64,000 nt of DNA, taken from the NCBI RefSeq assembly GCF_000766865.1, contig NZ_JNFA01000024.1, positions 186,001-250,000 of the forward strand, given 5' to 3'. A program made the position numbers and the translations under genes. Positions 17,568 to 27,041 of this stretch are shown here, piece after piece. Source of the DNA: Listeria booriae. Lineage in GTDB: Bacteria; Bacillota; Bacilli; Lactobacillales; Listeriaceae. The first letter of the stretch is position 1. Every line of letters begins with the position of its first letter. The notes under the pieces were generated by a model. That model saw only the letters and a list, made by a program, of their open reading frames with translations, was not told the DNA's origin and did no database searches.

Positions 17568-18204
17568 GGCGACCATCCTTTATTTTTAAAATTTCTCCGG
17601 TTAGGGAGGTGGCTTCTTGGTGGTAATGGGTGACAAAGATGACGGGAATGTCGAAATCGCGCGCCATTTGTCCGACGAGTTCGATGCAGATGTTGCGTGT
17701 GTCTTCGTCAAGGCCGTTGAATGGCTCGTCAAGGAGCAGTAGGTTAGGGTTGGTAATCATGGCACGAGCCATTGCTACGCGTTGTTTCTCGCCGCCGGAT
17801 AGTTTTTGTACGGAGGAGAATAGCAAATGGGATATTTTTAAGTAGTCGCTTATTTTGCGGACTTGTTGTTCGATTTCTGGGCGTTGTTTTTTTGCTGCGA
17901 CAAGGCCGAATGCGATGTTGTTAAAGACATTCATATTTGGAAACAATGCTAGGTTTTGGAAGAGATAGCCGACTTTGCGGGCGGACGTTGGGACAAAGAT
18001 GTCGCTGTAGGTGTCGTCCCATGCGGTGTTGTTGAATTCGATGATGCCTTCGTCGATGCGTTTTAAGCCGCTGATGCATTGAAATAAGGTGGATTTCCCT
18101 GAGCCGCTTGCGCCCATGATAGCTGTGATTGGGGCGACAAGGTCATAATCGATGTCAAGATCGTGAAAGGGGAGCTTCTTTTTGAATTTTAAACGGATTC
18201 CCAT
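17554..18204 (-). CDS. modC: molybdate ABC transporter ATP-binding protein
   Basis: The ATPase of the molybdate importer, on the cytoplasmic face. Walker A is 'GASGSGKST', the Q loop 'GYLFQNLALFP', the ABC signature 'LSGGEKQRVAMARA', Walker B 'LLLLDEPFNGLD' and the switch His 'VIFVTHYHQEA'. At 216 residues it lacks the C-terminal TOBE/MOP molybdate-binding domain of the E. coli protein, as in several Firmicutes. It lies three bases after modB and overlaps mobA. Confidence 0.9.
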   Translation of the reverse strand: MGIRLKFKKKLPFHDLDIDYDLVAPITAIMGASGSGKSTLFQCISGLKRIDEGIIEFNNTAWDDTYSDIFVPTSARKVGYLFQNLALFPNMNVFNNIAFGLVAAKKQRPEIEQQVRKISDYLKISHLLFSSVQKLSGGEKQRVAMARAMITNPNLLLLDEPFNGLDEDTRNICIELVGQMARDFDIPVIFVTHYHQEATSLTGEILKIKDGRLVKN

Positions 18205-18207
18205 GGG

Positions 18208-18879
18208 TTACATTCCTCTCATTAGGTTGGTTTGGCGGACGGTCAGAATGTGGATGACCATTAGTGCAAAAACGCCGATGATGACGTTGATAATGCCTAG
18301 GTAAATCGCGGTGCGCATATCGCCTTGTTGCACCATGAAATAAATGCTGGATGCGATCGTATTTGTCTTGCCTTCGATATAGCCTGCGACCATGAGGCTT
18401 GCTCCGAATTCACCCATCGCCCGGCAAAAACTAAGTAAAATCCCTGCTAGGATTGGCTGCCAGCAATTCGGTAAAATGACTTTGAAAAAGATGGTTCTTG
18501 TGGTGGCAGAGAGTGTTTGCGCGGCCCAAACTAAGTCGTGGTCGATGGATAAGAAGGCGCTTTTTAGACCTTGGTACATGATTGGCAGGATGATGATGGT
18601 TGTGGCAATGATGGCGCCGGCTAGCGTGAAGATGAAGCTGTAATTGAAGTTGTTCCACAAAAAGGCACCAATCAAATCGTTCTTGCCGAAAAGACCGAGT
18701 AAGATCAGACCGACGACGGTTGGTGGTAATACGAGTGGTAGCAAAATGATGATTTCGATGGCTAATTGGAATTTTGATTTATGGTTAGCGAAATAATAAC
18801 TGAGTGGTAGCATCGACAAAAACGCGAGAAATGTGGATACAATCGCGACGATTAGTGAATGCAAAACGGGTGTGAGCAT
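18208..18879 (-). CDS. modB: molybdate ABC transporter permease
   Basis: A 223-residue inner-membrane permease with five to six transmembrane helices. The binding-protein-dependent transport signature 'CRAMGEFGASLMVAGYI' is the EAA loop that contacts ModC. Its binding protein ModA is encoded 8 kb away beyond the nar genes, on the other strand. GGAGG lies nine bases before the ATG, and the promoter at 18922-18950 drives modB-modC-mobA-DUF817. Confidence 0.92.
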   Translation of the reverse strand: MLTPVLHSLIVAIVSTFLAFLSMLPLSYYFANHKSKFQLAIEIIILLPLVLPPTVVGLILLGLFGKNDLIGAFLWNNFNYSFIFTLAGAIIATTIIILPIMYQGLKSAFLSIDHDLVWAAQTLSATTRTIFFKVILPNCWQPILAGILLSFCRAMGEFGASLMVAGYIEGKTNTIASSIYFMVQQGDMRTAIYLGIINVIIGVFALMVIHILTVRQTNLMRGM

Positions 18880-18921
18880 TGTTTAGGACCTCCAAGACGG
18901 TTTTACTATGTATTCTTTTCT

Positions 18922-18950
18922 ATTATGTTGTTCCAAGCCTGCAATGTCAA
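18922..18950 (-). promoter_or_regulatory. modB operon promoter
   Basis: Minus strand: TTGACA (18945-18950), exactly 17 bp, CATAAT (18922-18927), some 43 bp before modB. Confidence 0.7.
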
Positions 18951-19004
18951 AGAATATAAGCGAAAAAATATAGGGATTTTCCCGATGTCAAAAAGTACTC
19001 GGAG

Positions 19005-19061
19005 TTGTTATTATCAAATTAAGTAAGGAAACAATAACTTTGTTTGTGAATATGATAACAA
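19005..19061. promoter_or_regulatory. inverted half-sites in the narG leader
   Basis: TTGTTATTAT (19005-19014) and ATGATAACAA (19052-19061) form an imperfect inverted pair flanking the likely narG transcription start. They may bind an anaerobic or nitrate regulator. They do not match the textbook FNR palindrome. Confidence 0.3.
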
Positions 19062-19078
19062 GAATGAGGTGGTACATA

Positions 19079-22000
19079 GTGAGGAAAAAAGGTTTGCGTT
19101 TTTTTAAGAGAACGGAGAAATTTAACGGAAATTGGACAGTGATGGAGGAGAAAAGTCGGGCTTGGGAGAAGATGTATCGTGATCGTTGGAGTCATGATAA
19201 AGTCGTTCGAACAACGCATGGTGTGAACTGTACGGGTTCATGTAGTTGGCAAGTTTTTGTGAAAAACGGGATTATTACGTGGGAAAATCAAGCGACGGAT
19301 TACCCGAGTTGCGGGCCTGATATGCCGGAATTTGAACCGCGTGGCTGTCCGCGTGGGGCGAGTTTTTCGTGGTATGAGTATAGTCCTTTGCGTGTGAAAT
19401 ATCCATACGTGCGCGGGAAATTATGGCGTTTATGGCAAAATGCGTTGCGCCAATATAACAATCCTGTGGACGCGTGGGCGAGCATCGTGGAAGACCCTGA
19501 GAAGTCGCAAAGTTATAAGAGTGCGCGTGGTAAGGGTGGACAAATTCGGGTGACGTGGCAAGAAGCGTACTACATGATTGCGGCGATGCTGATTTACACG
19601 ATTAAAAAATATGGTCCTGACCGCTTGGCTGGTTTTACGCCAATTCCTGCGATGTCGATGATTAGTTATGCGGCTGGTTCGCGCTTTTTGACGTTGCTTG
19701 GTGGGGAAATGTTGAGTTTCTACGATTGGTATGCGGATTTACCGCCTGCTTCGCCTCAGATTTGGGGAGAGCAAACGGATGTGCCGGAGTCGAGTGACTG
19801 GTATAATGCGGGCTACATTATGATGTGGGGCTCGAATGTGCCGCTGACGCGGACGCCGGATGCGCATTTTATGACGGAAGTTCGTTATAAGGGGACAAAA
19901 GTGGTTGCGGTGGCACCGGATTATGCGGAGAATGTGAAATTTGCGGATAACTGGTTGGCGCCGAATCCTGGAACGGATGCTGCTTTAGCGCAAGCGATGA
20001 CGCATGTTATTTTGAAAGAATTTTATGTGGAGCGCGCGGAGCCTTTGTTTATTGATTATGCGAAACAATTTACGGATTTGCCGTTCTTGTTGTTGCTGGA
20101 TGAGACGGAAAAAGGTTTGACGCCGGGACGGTTTTTGCGCCAGGAAGATTTGTACGGTGGGCTTGCTAGTGAGTCGCATGCGGATTGGAAGACGTGCTTG
20201 ATCGATGAGGTGACGGGTGAGATTGTCGTGCCGAACGGGACGATGGGGCAGCGCTGGGAAGATGGCGTGAAATGGAACTTGTCGCTTGAACGGGAAGATG
20301 GCACGATGATTCAACCAGCGATGACGGTTGGATTAGATAGACTTGATACGGTTGCGTTTCCTTATTTTGATAATCGTGGTAACGGGATTTTTGAACGGGA
20401 GTTGCCGGTTCGGGAAATTACGCTTGCGGATGGTTCGAAGCGCTTAGTGGCGACGGTGTATGATGTGATGCTGAGTCAATACGGTGTGTCGCGTCATGCG
20501 GAAGATAAGATGGCGGCGCGTGGTTTGGATGATGCGGATAGCTTGTATACGCCGGCTTGGCAAGAGCCGATTACTGGTGTGAAAGCGGATATTGTGACGC
20601 AAATTGCTCGTGAGTTTGCGCAAAATGCGATTGATACTGGTGGTCGTTCGATGATTATTATGGGCGCTGGTATTAACCACTGGTTTAATAGTGACACGAT
20701 TTACCGCTCGATTTTGAACTTGGTTATTTTGACGGCATCGCAAGGTGTGAACGGCGGAGGCTGGGCGCATTATGTTGGTCAGGAAAAATGTCGCCCGATT
20801 GAAGGCTGGCAAACAGTGGCTTTTGCAAAAGATTGGCAAGGCGCTGTGAGACAACAAAACGCGACGAGCTTCTGGTATTTTGCGACGGATCAGTGGCGTT
20901 ATGAGGAAATGGACACGGATGCGTTGAAATCTCCTCTAGCGCAAAAAACGAGCTACAAACATCCAGCGGACTACAATGTGTTGGCTGCGCGACTTGGCTG
21001 GTTGCCATCGTACCCGCAGTTTAACAAAAACAGTTTGCTTTTCGCAGCTGAAAATGAAGGCAAATCGGATGCGGAAATTGTATCGGGTATTGTCGATGAT
21101 TTGAAAAATGATAAGTTGCAATTTGCAGTGGAAGATCCTGATAATCCGGTGAACTTCCCGCGTGGCCTTTTTGTATGGCGGTCCAATCTTGTTTCTTCTA
21201 GTGGGAAGGGCCAAGAATACTTCATGAAGCATTTGTTTGGAACGACGAATAATTTGTTGTCGACGCCAAATGATGAGTTCAAGCCAGAGGAAATTGTATG
21301 GCGTGATGAGATCGTAGAAGGAAAATTGGACATGATGGTGACGCTTGATTTCCGGATGACGGCGACGCCAATTTATTCGGATGTAGTGTTACCGGCTGCG
21401 ACGTGGTATGAGAAGACGGATATTTCTAGTACGGATATGCATCCTTTTGTTCATCCGTTTAACCCTGCGATTAGCCCGCTTTGGGAGTCAAAATCGGATT
21501 GGAACATTTTTAAAGATTTAAGCCAAACGTTTTCTGATATGGCGAAAATTCACTTGCATGAAGTGCAGCGCGATGTTGTGATGTTGCCGCTAAATCATGA
21601 TTCGCAAATGGAGATTTCGCAATCCTACGGCGAGATTAAAGACTGGAAGAAAGGCGAAGTGGAAGCCATTCCTGGTAAAACAATGCCGCATTTCCAATTT
21701 GTCGAGCGGGATTATACGCAGATTTATGATAAGTTCATTACGCTTGGTCCGAATGTAGGGACTGGCAAGGTCGGCGCGCACGGGACGCAGTTCTCGGTTG
21801 CCGAAGAATATGAAGAAATGAAACGCATTAACGGGATTTATGAGGATGACACGATTAAAAATGAGAAACCAGTGATGGAGACGGAACGGCAAGCGGCGAA
21901 TGCGATTTTGCATATTTCAAGTGCGACGAACGGAAAAGTAGCGGTTCGAGCTTGGAAAGTGGCAGAGGATGCGACGGGTGTGGAACTGCGCGACTTGGCG

Positions 22001-22750
22001 CAATCACGGGAAGCGGAACGGATTACGTTTGAGAGTATTACGGCGCAACCGCGTGAGGTTATTCCGACGCCAGTGTTTACGGGTTCGAATACAGACGGCA
22101 AGCGTTATTCACCGTTTACAACGAACATTGAACGGCTTGTGCCTTTCCGGACATTAACGGGACGCCAGCATTTTTATATCGATCATGAGATGTTTTTACA
22201 ATATGGTGAGGCATTGCCGGTTTATAAGCCAACGTTGCCACCTCAAGTTTTTGCACCTAGGGATAAACAGATTGAGGAGACGCCAGATACGATTGTGTTG
22301 CGTTATTTGACGCCGCATGGTAAATGGAATATTCATAGTATGTACCAAGATAATCAGCATATGTTGACGCTTTTCCGTGGTGGCCCGAACGTTTGGATTA
22401 ACCATGAAGATGCGGCGGCTGGAAATATTAAAGATAATGATTGGCTAGAAGTATACAATCGTAACGGTGTCGTGACGGCGCGTGCAGTCGTGAGTCACAG
22501 AATGCCGAAGGGGACGATGTATATGTACCATGCGCAAGACCGTCATATCAATGTTCCGGGAACGTCAATTACAGGAACACGCGGTGGCAGTCACAATGCG
22601 CCAACGAAAATCCACATGAAACCTACACAAATGGTTGGCGGTTACGCACAGCTAAGCTACGGTTTCAACTACTATGGACCAATTGGAAATCAGCGCGATC
22701 TCTATGTTGCAGTCCGGAAATTGAACGAGGTGAATTGGCTTGAAGATTAA
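19079..22750 (+). CDS. narG: respiratory nitrate reductase alpha subunit
   Basis: The catalytic molybdenum subunit reducing nitrate to nitrite with electrons passed from NarH. From the GTG at 19079 (TGAGGTGG six bases ahead) it has 1223 residues. The N-terminal FS0 cluster ligands are His47, Cys51, Cys55 and Cys90, the same spacing as in E. coli NarG. 'SFYDWYADLPPASPQ' contains the Asp that ligates molybdenum, and the molybdopterin dinucleotide domains follow. There is no Tat signal, so it faces the cytoplasm. The frame extends 13 codons upstream to TTG 19040, which I reject. First gene of narGHJI; Ala and Thr codons are mostly GCG and ACG here. Confidence 0.97.
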   Translation: MRKKGLRFFKRTEKFNGNWTVMEEKSRAWEKMYRDRWSHDKVVRTTHGVNCTGSCSWQVFVKNGIITWENQATDYPSCGPDMPEFEPRGCPRGASFSWYEYSPLRVKYPYVRGKLWRLWQNALRQYNNPVDAWASIVEDPEKSQSYKSARGKGGQIRVTWQEAYYMIAAMLIYTIKKYGPDRLAGFTPIPAMSMISYAAGSRFLTLLGGEMLSFYDWYADLPPASPQIWGEQTDVPESSDWYNAGYIMMWGSNVPLTRTPDAHFMTEVRYKGTKVVAVAPDYAENVKFADNWLAPNPGTDAALAQAMTHVILKEFYVERAEPLFIDYAKQFTDLPFLLLLDETEKGLTPGRFLRQEDLYGGLASESHADWKTCLIDEVTGEIVVPNGTMGQRWEDGVKWNLSLEREDGTMIQPAMTVGLDRLDTVAFPYFDNRGNGIFERELPVREITLADGSKRLVATVYDVMLSQYGVSRHAEDKMAARGLDDADSLYTPAWQEPITGVKADIVTQIAREFAQNAIDTGGRSMIIMGAGINHWFNSDTIYRSILNLVILTASQGVNGGGWAHYVGQEKCRPIEGWQTVAFAKDWQGAVRQQNATSFWYFATDQWRYEEMDTDALKSPLAQKTSYKHPADYNVLAARLGWLPSYPQFNKNSLLFAAENEGKSDAEIVSGIVDDLKNDKLQFAVEDPDNPVNFPRGLFVWRSNLVSSSGKGQEYFMKHLFGTTNNLLSTPNDEFKPEEIVWRDEIVEGKLDMMVTLDFRMTATPIYSDVVLPAATWYEKTDISSTDMHPFVHPFNPAISPLWESKSDWNIFKDLSQTFSDMAKIHLHEVQRDVVMLPLNHDSQMEISQSYGEIKDWKKGEVEAIPGKTMPHFQFVERDYTQIYDKFITLGPNVGTGKVGAHGTQFSVAEEYEEMKRINGIYEDDTIKNEKPVMETERQAANAILHISSATNGKVAVRAWKVAEDATGVELRDLAQSREAERITFESITAQPREVIPTPVFTGSNTDGKRYSPFTTNIERLVPFRTLTGRQHFYIDHEMFLQYGEALPVYKPTLPPQVFAPRDKQIEETPDTIVLRYLTPHGKWNIHSMYQDNQHMLTLFRGGPNVWINHEDAAAGNIKDNDWLEVYNRNGVVTARAVVSHRMPKGTMYMYHAQDRHINVPGTSITGTRGGSHNAPTKIHMKPTQMVGGYAQLSYGFNYYGPIGNQRDLYVAVRKLNEVNWLED

Positions 22751-24335
22751 AGCGCAAATTGGAATGGTAATGAATTTAGACAAATGCATCGGCTGCCATA
22801 CATGTAGTGTAACGTGCAAAAATACATGGACAAACAGGCCTGGAGCAGAATACATTTGGTTTAATAACGTCGAAACAAAACCCGGCATTGGCTATCCAAA
22901 ACAGTGGGAAGACCAAGAACGCTACAAAGGCGGCTGGAAACTTAAAAAAGGCAAACTAGAACTTGCCGCAGGTTCGAAATTAAATAAAGTGATGCTCGGC
23001 AAAATTTTCTACAATCCGGATATGCCGGAGCTAAAAGATTATTACGAGCCATGGACGTACAATTACGACAATCTTTTTACAACCGAAGAACGCAAAAATC
23101 AACCAGTTGCCCGTCCTAAGTCGGTGATTACAGGCAAAGACATGGAAATCGAATGGGGTCCGAACTGGGAAGATGACTTGGCAGGCGCACCAAACACAAT
23201 GCCGCTTGATCCAAACATGAAAAATATCGAAACAGAAATCAAAACCAATTTTGAAACAGCGTTTATGATGTATTTGCCTCGTTTGTGCGAACATTGTTTA
23301 AACCCCTCGTGCGTGGCGTCTTGCCCAAGTGGCGCAATGTACAAACGCGATGAAGACGGTATCGTCCTTGTTGACCAAGAAGCATGTCGCGGCTGGCGTT
23401 ATTGCATGACCGGTTGCCCATACAAAAAAGTATACTTCAACTGGAAAACAAACAAAGCCGAGAAATGTACCTTCTGTTTCCCGCGTATTGAAGCAGGTTT
23501 GCCAACGGTGTGTTCCGAAACGTGTACTGGGCGTATTCGTTACCTTGGCGTCATGCTTTATGATGCGGACGGCGTGAAAGAAGCAGCATCGGTGGAAGAC
23601 GAGAAAGAACTATACCAAAAACAACTGGACCTGTTTCTTGATCCGAATGATCCAGCGGTTATCGAACAGGCGCGCAAAGACGGCATTAAAGAAGACTGGA
23701 TTAAAGCCGCGCAGAACTCACCAATTTACAAAATGGCAAAAGAATACAAGATTGCCTTCCCGCTACATCCAGAATACCGCACGATGCCAATGGTTTGGTA
23801 CGTTCCGCCACTTTCACCAATCATGAACTATTTTGAAGGAAAAGATTCGATTAACAATCCAGACATGATTTTCCCAGCGATTGACGAAATGCGAATTCCG
23901 GTCGATTACTTGGCGAGCATTTTAACCGCAGGAAATACCGATGTCATCAAAACTTCCTTGCAAAAAATGGCGATGATGCGGACATACATGCGTGCAGTAA
24001 GTTCAGGCAAAGACTTCGATACAACGAAATTAGAACGTATCGGCATGACCGAAAAAGAAGTGAAGAAAATGTATCGTTTGCTTGCGATTGCTAAATATGA
24101 AGACCGCTTCGTTATTCCGGTGAGTCATAAAGAGGATTATATCGACACATACAAAGCACAAGGTTCATCAGGTTATTCCGCAGATGTGTGTAGCGGTTGT
24201 AGCTTAGCAGATCAGATCAACCAGCCAGACGCAAAACCTGCGCCAGCACCAATCGGAAATAGCACACAGCAACCATCGAAATCAACACAAGAAATGTATG
24301 AAGAAAGCTTCTATGGGGGGATTTGGCGTGATTGA
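22740..24335 (+). CDS. narH: respiratory nitrate reductase beta subunit
   Basis: The iron-sulfur electron conduit between NarI haems and NarG. Start TTG at 22740 overlaps narG by 11 bases; GAGGTG precedes it. The first cluster motif is Cys16-x2-Cys19-x2-Cys22-x3-Cys26. Later motifs are 'CEHCLNPSCVASCP' and 'CRGWRYCMTGCP', where Trp replaces a cysteine and gives the [3Fe-4S] centre typical of NarH. At 531 residues it exceeds the Bacillus protein (about 487, from memory), with a C-terminal Pro/Ala/Gln tail after a Cys-x2-Cys pair. Codon choice (GCA, ACA, CCA) differs sharply from narG. Confidence 0.97.
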   Translation: MKIKAQIGMVMNLDKCIGCHTCSVTCKNTWTNRPGAEYIWFNNVETKPGIGYPKQWEDQERYKGGWKLKKGKLELAAGSKLNKVMLGKIFYNPDMPELKDYYEPWTYNYDNLFTTEERKNQPVARPKSVITGKDMEIEWGPNWEDDLAGAPNTMPLDPNMKNIETEIKTNFETAFMMYLPRLCEHCLNPSCVASCPSGAMYKRDEDGIVLVDQEACRGWRYCMTGCPYKKVYFNWKTNKAEKCTFCFPRIEAGLPTVCSETCTGRIRYLGVMLYDADGVKEAASVEDEKELYQKQLDLFLDPNDPAVIEQARKDGIKEDWIKAAQNSPIYKMAKEYKIAFPLHPEYRTMPMVWYVPPLSPIMNYFEGKDSINNPDMIFPAIDEMRIPVDYLASILTAGNTDVIKTSLQKMAMMRTYMRAVSSGKDFDTTKLERIGMTEKEVKKMYRLLAIAKYEDRFVIPVSHKEDYIDTYKAQGSSGYSADVCSGCSLADQINQPDAKPAPAPIGNSTQQPSKSTQEMYEESFYGGIWRD

Positions 24336-24900
24336 TTATGCCCTTTTAAACGAAAAAAGAGCTGTATTTGGCGCTTTATCAGCAATACTTTCCTATCCAG
24401 AAAAACGGTTTATTAACGACAAGTTTTTATTCTCAGAAGTATTCCAAAAAGCGGATTCGGGGAAACTCCTTCACGCTTTTTGGGAAGAGATGTCTGCGTT
24501 AACGTTTGGTGAAATTACAGAAACGTATGTGGATACATTTGATTTTAATAAGAAAACAACACTTTATATGACTTTTTACAAGTTTGAAGATGCGCGTGAG
24601 CGAGGCCAGATGTTGGCGAAGTTGAAAGTGCTGTACGAAATGTTTGGTTTATTGCCTGATGATGCGGAATTAACGGATTATTTACCGCTCATGCTTGAGT
24701 TTATTGATGCCGGAGATTGGTACATGGATGAGCGTGCTAGCGACAGTATCGAGTTGCTCATTGGTGTTATCGAAGACGGTTCTTACCATCTACTTCAAGA
24801 ATTAGAGAAAGCTGGAAATCCGTATCGTTACATTATCGAAGCGTTGCGACAAGAAATGCGCGTTTGCGTAAAACAAGGAGGACAACAACATGTGGAATAA
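24328..24900 (+). CDS. narJ: nitrate reductase molybdenum cofactor assembly chaperone
   Basis: A TorD/NarJ-family chaperone that holds apo-NarG until the molybdenum cofactor and the FS0 cluster are inserted. The roughly 190-residue all-helical protein has 'ILSYPEKRF' and the 'YVDTFDFNKKTTLYMTFYKFEDARERGQML' core typical of NarJ, then 'DYLPLMLEFI'. I chose the GTG at 24328 behind GGGGGGA; the ATG at 24298 is further inside narH and has a poorer site. It overlaps narH by eight bases and narI by eleven. Confidence 0.93.
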   Translation: MIDYALLNEKRAVFGALSAILSYPEKRFINDKFLFSEVFQKADSGKLLHAFWEEMSALTFGEITETYVDTFDFNKKTTLYMTFYKFEDARERGQMLAKLKVLYEMFGLLPDDAELTDYLPLMLEFIDAGDWYMDERASDSIELLIGVIEDGSYHLLQELEKAGNPYRYIIEALRQEMRVCVKQGGQQHVE

Positions 24901-25558
24901 TTTTTTATGGGTGGTGTTGCCTTATCTTGTGTTAGCAAGCTTTGTGTTCGGCCATATTTTCCGCTATCGTTATGACCATTTCACAGTAACGGCAAAATCG
25001 TCCGAAATGATTGAGAAAAAGCAATTGATGATTGGCAGTATTTTATTTCATATTGGGATTATTTTCGTTGTCGGGGGCCATTTTATCGGCTTGGTTATTC
25101 CAAAAACTTGGACAGAAGCGGTTGGTATTAGTGAACATGCGTATCATATCGTAGCTGTTGGGATTGGTAGTGTTTTTGGGATTATGGCATTTGTCGGGAT
25201 GTTTTTGTTAACGTTCCGACGCTTGTCGCATGCTAGAGTGCGGATGACGAGTTCGATTATGGATATTATCGTGAATTTGACGCTATTGTTCACGCTGTTT
25301 CTAGGAATGGCGAGTACGCTGATTGCGAACCCTGCAAATCCGGGTTTTGATTATCGGGAGTCGATTTCGATTTGGTTCCGCCAGTTGTTCTTATTTCAGC
25401 CGGATGCAAGTCTGATGGCGAATGTGCCTGTGTTTTTCCAGCTCCACATTATTAGTGCGTTTCTTATTTTTGCGCTATTTCCGTATACAAGGCTGGTCCA
25501 CGCATGGAGTGTACCGTTAACGTATTTGAAGAGAAGTTACATCATATACAGAAGATAA
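24890..25558 (+). CDS. narI: respiratory nitrate reductase gamma subunit (cytochrome b)
   Basis: The membrane anchor that oxidises menaquinol and carries two b-type haems. The 222-residue product has five transmembrane helices. Candidate haem ligands are the histidines in 'LFHIGIIF', 'GGHFIG', 'QLHIISAF' and 'RLVHAWSVP', in the positions expected for NarI. The ATG overlaps narJ and has GGAGG just ahead. It completes the membrane complex NarGHI. Confidence 0.95.
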   Translation: MWNNFLWVVLPYLVLASFVFGHIFRYRYDHFTVTAKSSEMIEKKQLMIGSILFHIGIIFVVGGHFIGLVIPKTWTEAVGISEHAYHIVAVGIGSVFGIMAFVGMFLLTFRRLSHARVRMTSSIMDIIVNLTLLFTLFLGMASTLIANPANPGFDYRESISIWFRQLFLFQPDASLMANVPVFFQLHIISAFLIFALFPYTRLVHAWSVPLTYLKRSYIIYRR

Positions 25559-25612
25559 ACACTTGTTCCGAAGTTTTTTATAAAGAGGATCAAGTACAGG
25601 GAGGAAAACAAA

Positions 25613-26788
25613 ATGCAACAAACATCAAAAAAAGACGCGTATATCGCACTCACCATTGCGACGATTGCAATGGCCATTTCATTCATGGTCTGGGCATCTT
25701 TATCTCCAGTATCTAACCAGATTGCAACAGAGTTCGGCTTATCGGCTTCACAAAAAAGTTTACTGATTGCAACGCCTGTTTTGCTAGGCTCAATTATGCG
25801 CATACCGATGGGAATCTTAAGTGATCGATTTGGTGGGAAGAAAATCTACATTATCACCATGTTATTCACACTGATTCCACTGGCATTGATTCCATTTGCG
25901 AGTACTTATTTGTTCTTAATGCTTTGTGCGTTTTTCATCGGTATGGCTGGAACAACATTTGCAATCGCGATTTCTTACGTTTCAACCTTTTTTCCAGCTG
26001 AAAAACAAGGGCTTATTCTTGGGATTGCGGGAATGGGAAATATCGGGAATGCACTTGCAGGACTCATTATTCCGCGTATTAATGCGAATTGGGGCTTTGA
26101 CTGGGTGTATTACACGCTCATCATTGCGATTACGGTCATCGTTATCATTTTTGCGATTTTTGCGAAAGAAATGACATTATCGGCAGAGAAGAAGACGCTA
26201 AAACAATCCCTTTCTGTTGCAAAAGACAAAAATACATGGTATTTATCTTTATTTTATTTTCTAACGTTCGGTTCGTTTGTGGCGCTAAGTAATTACTTGC
26301 CAGCGTTTATGGGCGATCAGTTCTCGATTAGTGCGGTCAATGCGGGCTTGTTCTCGGCAGGATTTGCGGCTACGGCAACATTTATGCGTCCAGTCGGCGG
26401 TATTTTAGCGGATAAACTGAATCCGACGAAACTTTTAACGACAGGATTTGCGCTTGTGGCAGTGATGGCTTGTATTATTGCCTTTTCACTAACACAATAC
26501 GGTTTGTTTACAACCATGATTTTCTTAACGGCATTGACAGTCGGACTTGGAAACGGAATTATTTTCAAAATGGTACCGATGGTTTCAAAAGGAAATACGG
26601 GTGCGGTTACAGGATTCGTCGGCGCGGCTGGCGGACTTGGCGGATTTTTCCCACCGTTGTTATTAGGAATTATTAAACAAACAACAGGAACTTATACGCT
26701 TGGCTTTATTTTACTAAGTGTATTTGCGGTTATCTGTCTTGTTACGGTTTGGGCAGTGTATGTTAGAAAACCAGCTGCAACAGCATAA
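25613..26788 (+). CDS. narK: nitrate/nitrite transporter (MFS)
   Basis: A 391-residue, 12-helix major facilitator of the nitrate/nitrite porter group. The nitrate signature-like segments 'GIAGMGNIGNALAG' and 'GAAGGLGGFFPPLLLG' are present, and the MFS loop 'PMGILSDRFGGKK' follows helix 2. It would import nitrate and export the nitrite made by NarGHI. It lies 54 bases after narI with GGGAGG before the ATG, probably in the same transcript. Confidence 0.93.
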   Translation: MQQTSKKDAYIALTIATIAMAISFMVWASLSPVSNQIATEFGLSASQKSLLIATPVLLGSIMRIPMGILSDRFGGKKIYIITMLFTLIPLALIPFASTYLFLMLCAFFIGMAGTTFAIAISYVSTFFPAEKQGLILGIAGMGNIGNALAGLIIPRINANWGFDWVYYTLIIAITVIVIIFAIFAKEMTLSAEKKTLKQSLSVAKDKNTWYLSLFYFLTFGSFVALSNYLPAFMGDQFSISAVNAGLFSAGFAATATFMRPVGGILADKLNPTKLLTTGFALVAVMACIIAFSLTQYGLFTTMIFLTALTVGLGNGIIFKMVPMVSKGNTGAVTGFVGAAGGLGGFFPPLLLGIIKQTTGTYTLGFILLSVFAVICLVTVWAVYVRKPAATA

Positions 26789-26789
26789 G

Positions 26790-26910
26790 CAGCGTGGCGA
26801 CAAACGCCCATTTTCGTCGTTAAAAGCTCTGTTCCGATGCTCACGTACCTAAGTACGCTCCGCTCCGGTACTCGCTTTTGCCTAGAAACTGAACATTTGT
26901 CGCCACGCTG
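26790..26910. repeat. 121-bp nested inverted-repeat element between narK and modA
   Basis: 15-bp perfect terminal inverted repeats (CAGCGTGGCGACAAA 26790-26804 and complement 26896-26910). Inside are AAAAGC/GCTTTT (26822-26827 and 26874-26879) and a GTAC-CTAA-GTAC palindrome followed by a second GGTAC. It starts one base after the narK stop. It may act as a long terminator, or be a REP/MITE-like dispersed repeat; no T run follows directly. No coding capacity. Confidence 0.6.
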
Positions 26911-27041
26911 AGGTTTGGAGGCACGGATAGGTTTTTGTATAAAAAATAATTTTCTACAGTTCGGGGCAGCGAGAAAATCGCTGTCTCTGCTTGCATTCAT
27001 ATCAGTCTTTTTCGTACAATGATGAAGGAGGGGGAATTCGG

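Noticed and set aside
26790-27041. Moco riboswitch ahead of modA
   Set aside because: The structured element does not resemble the Moco motif as I know it, and its perfect terminal inverted repeats suit a repeat element or terminator better.
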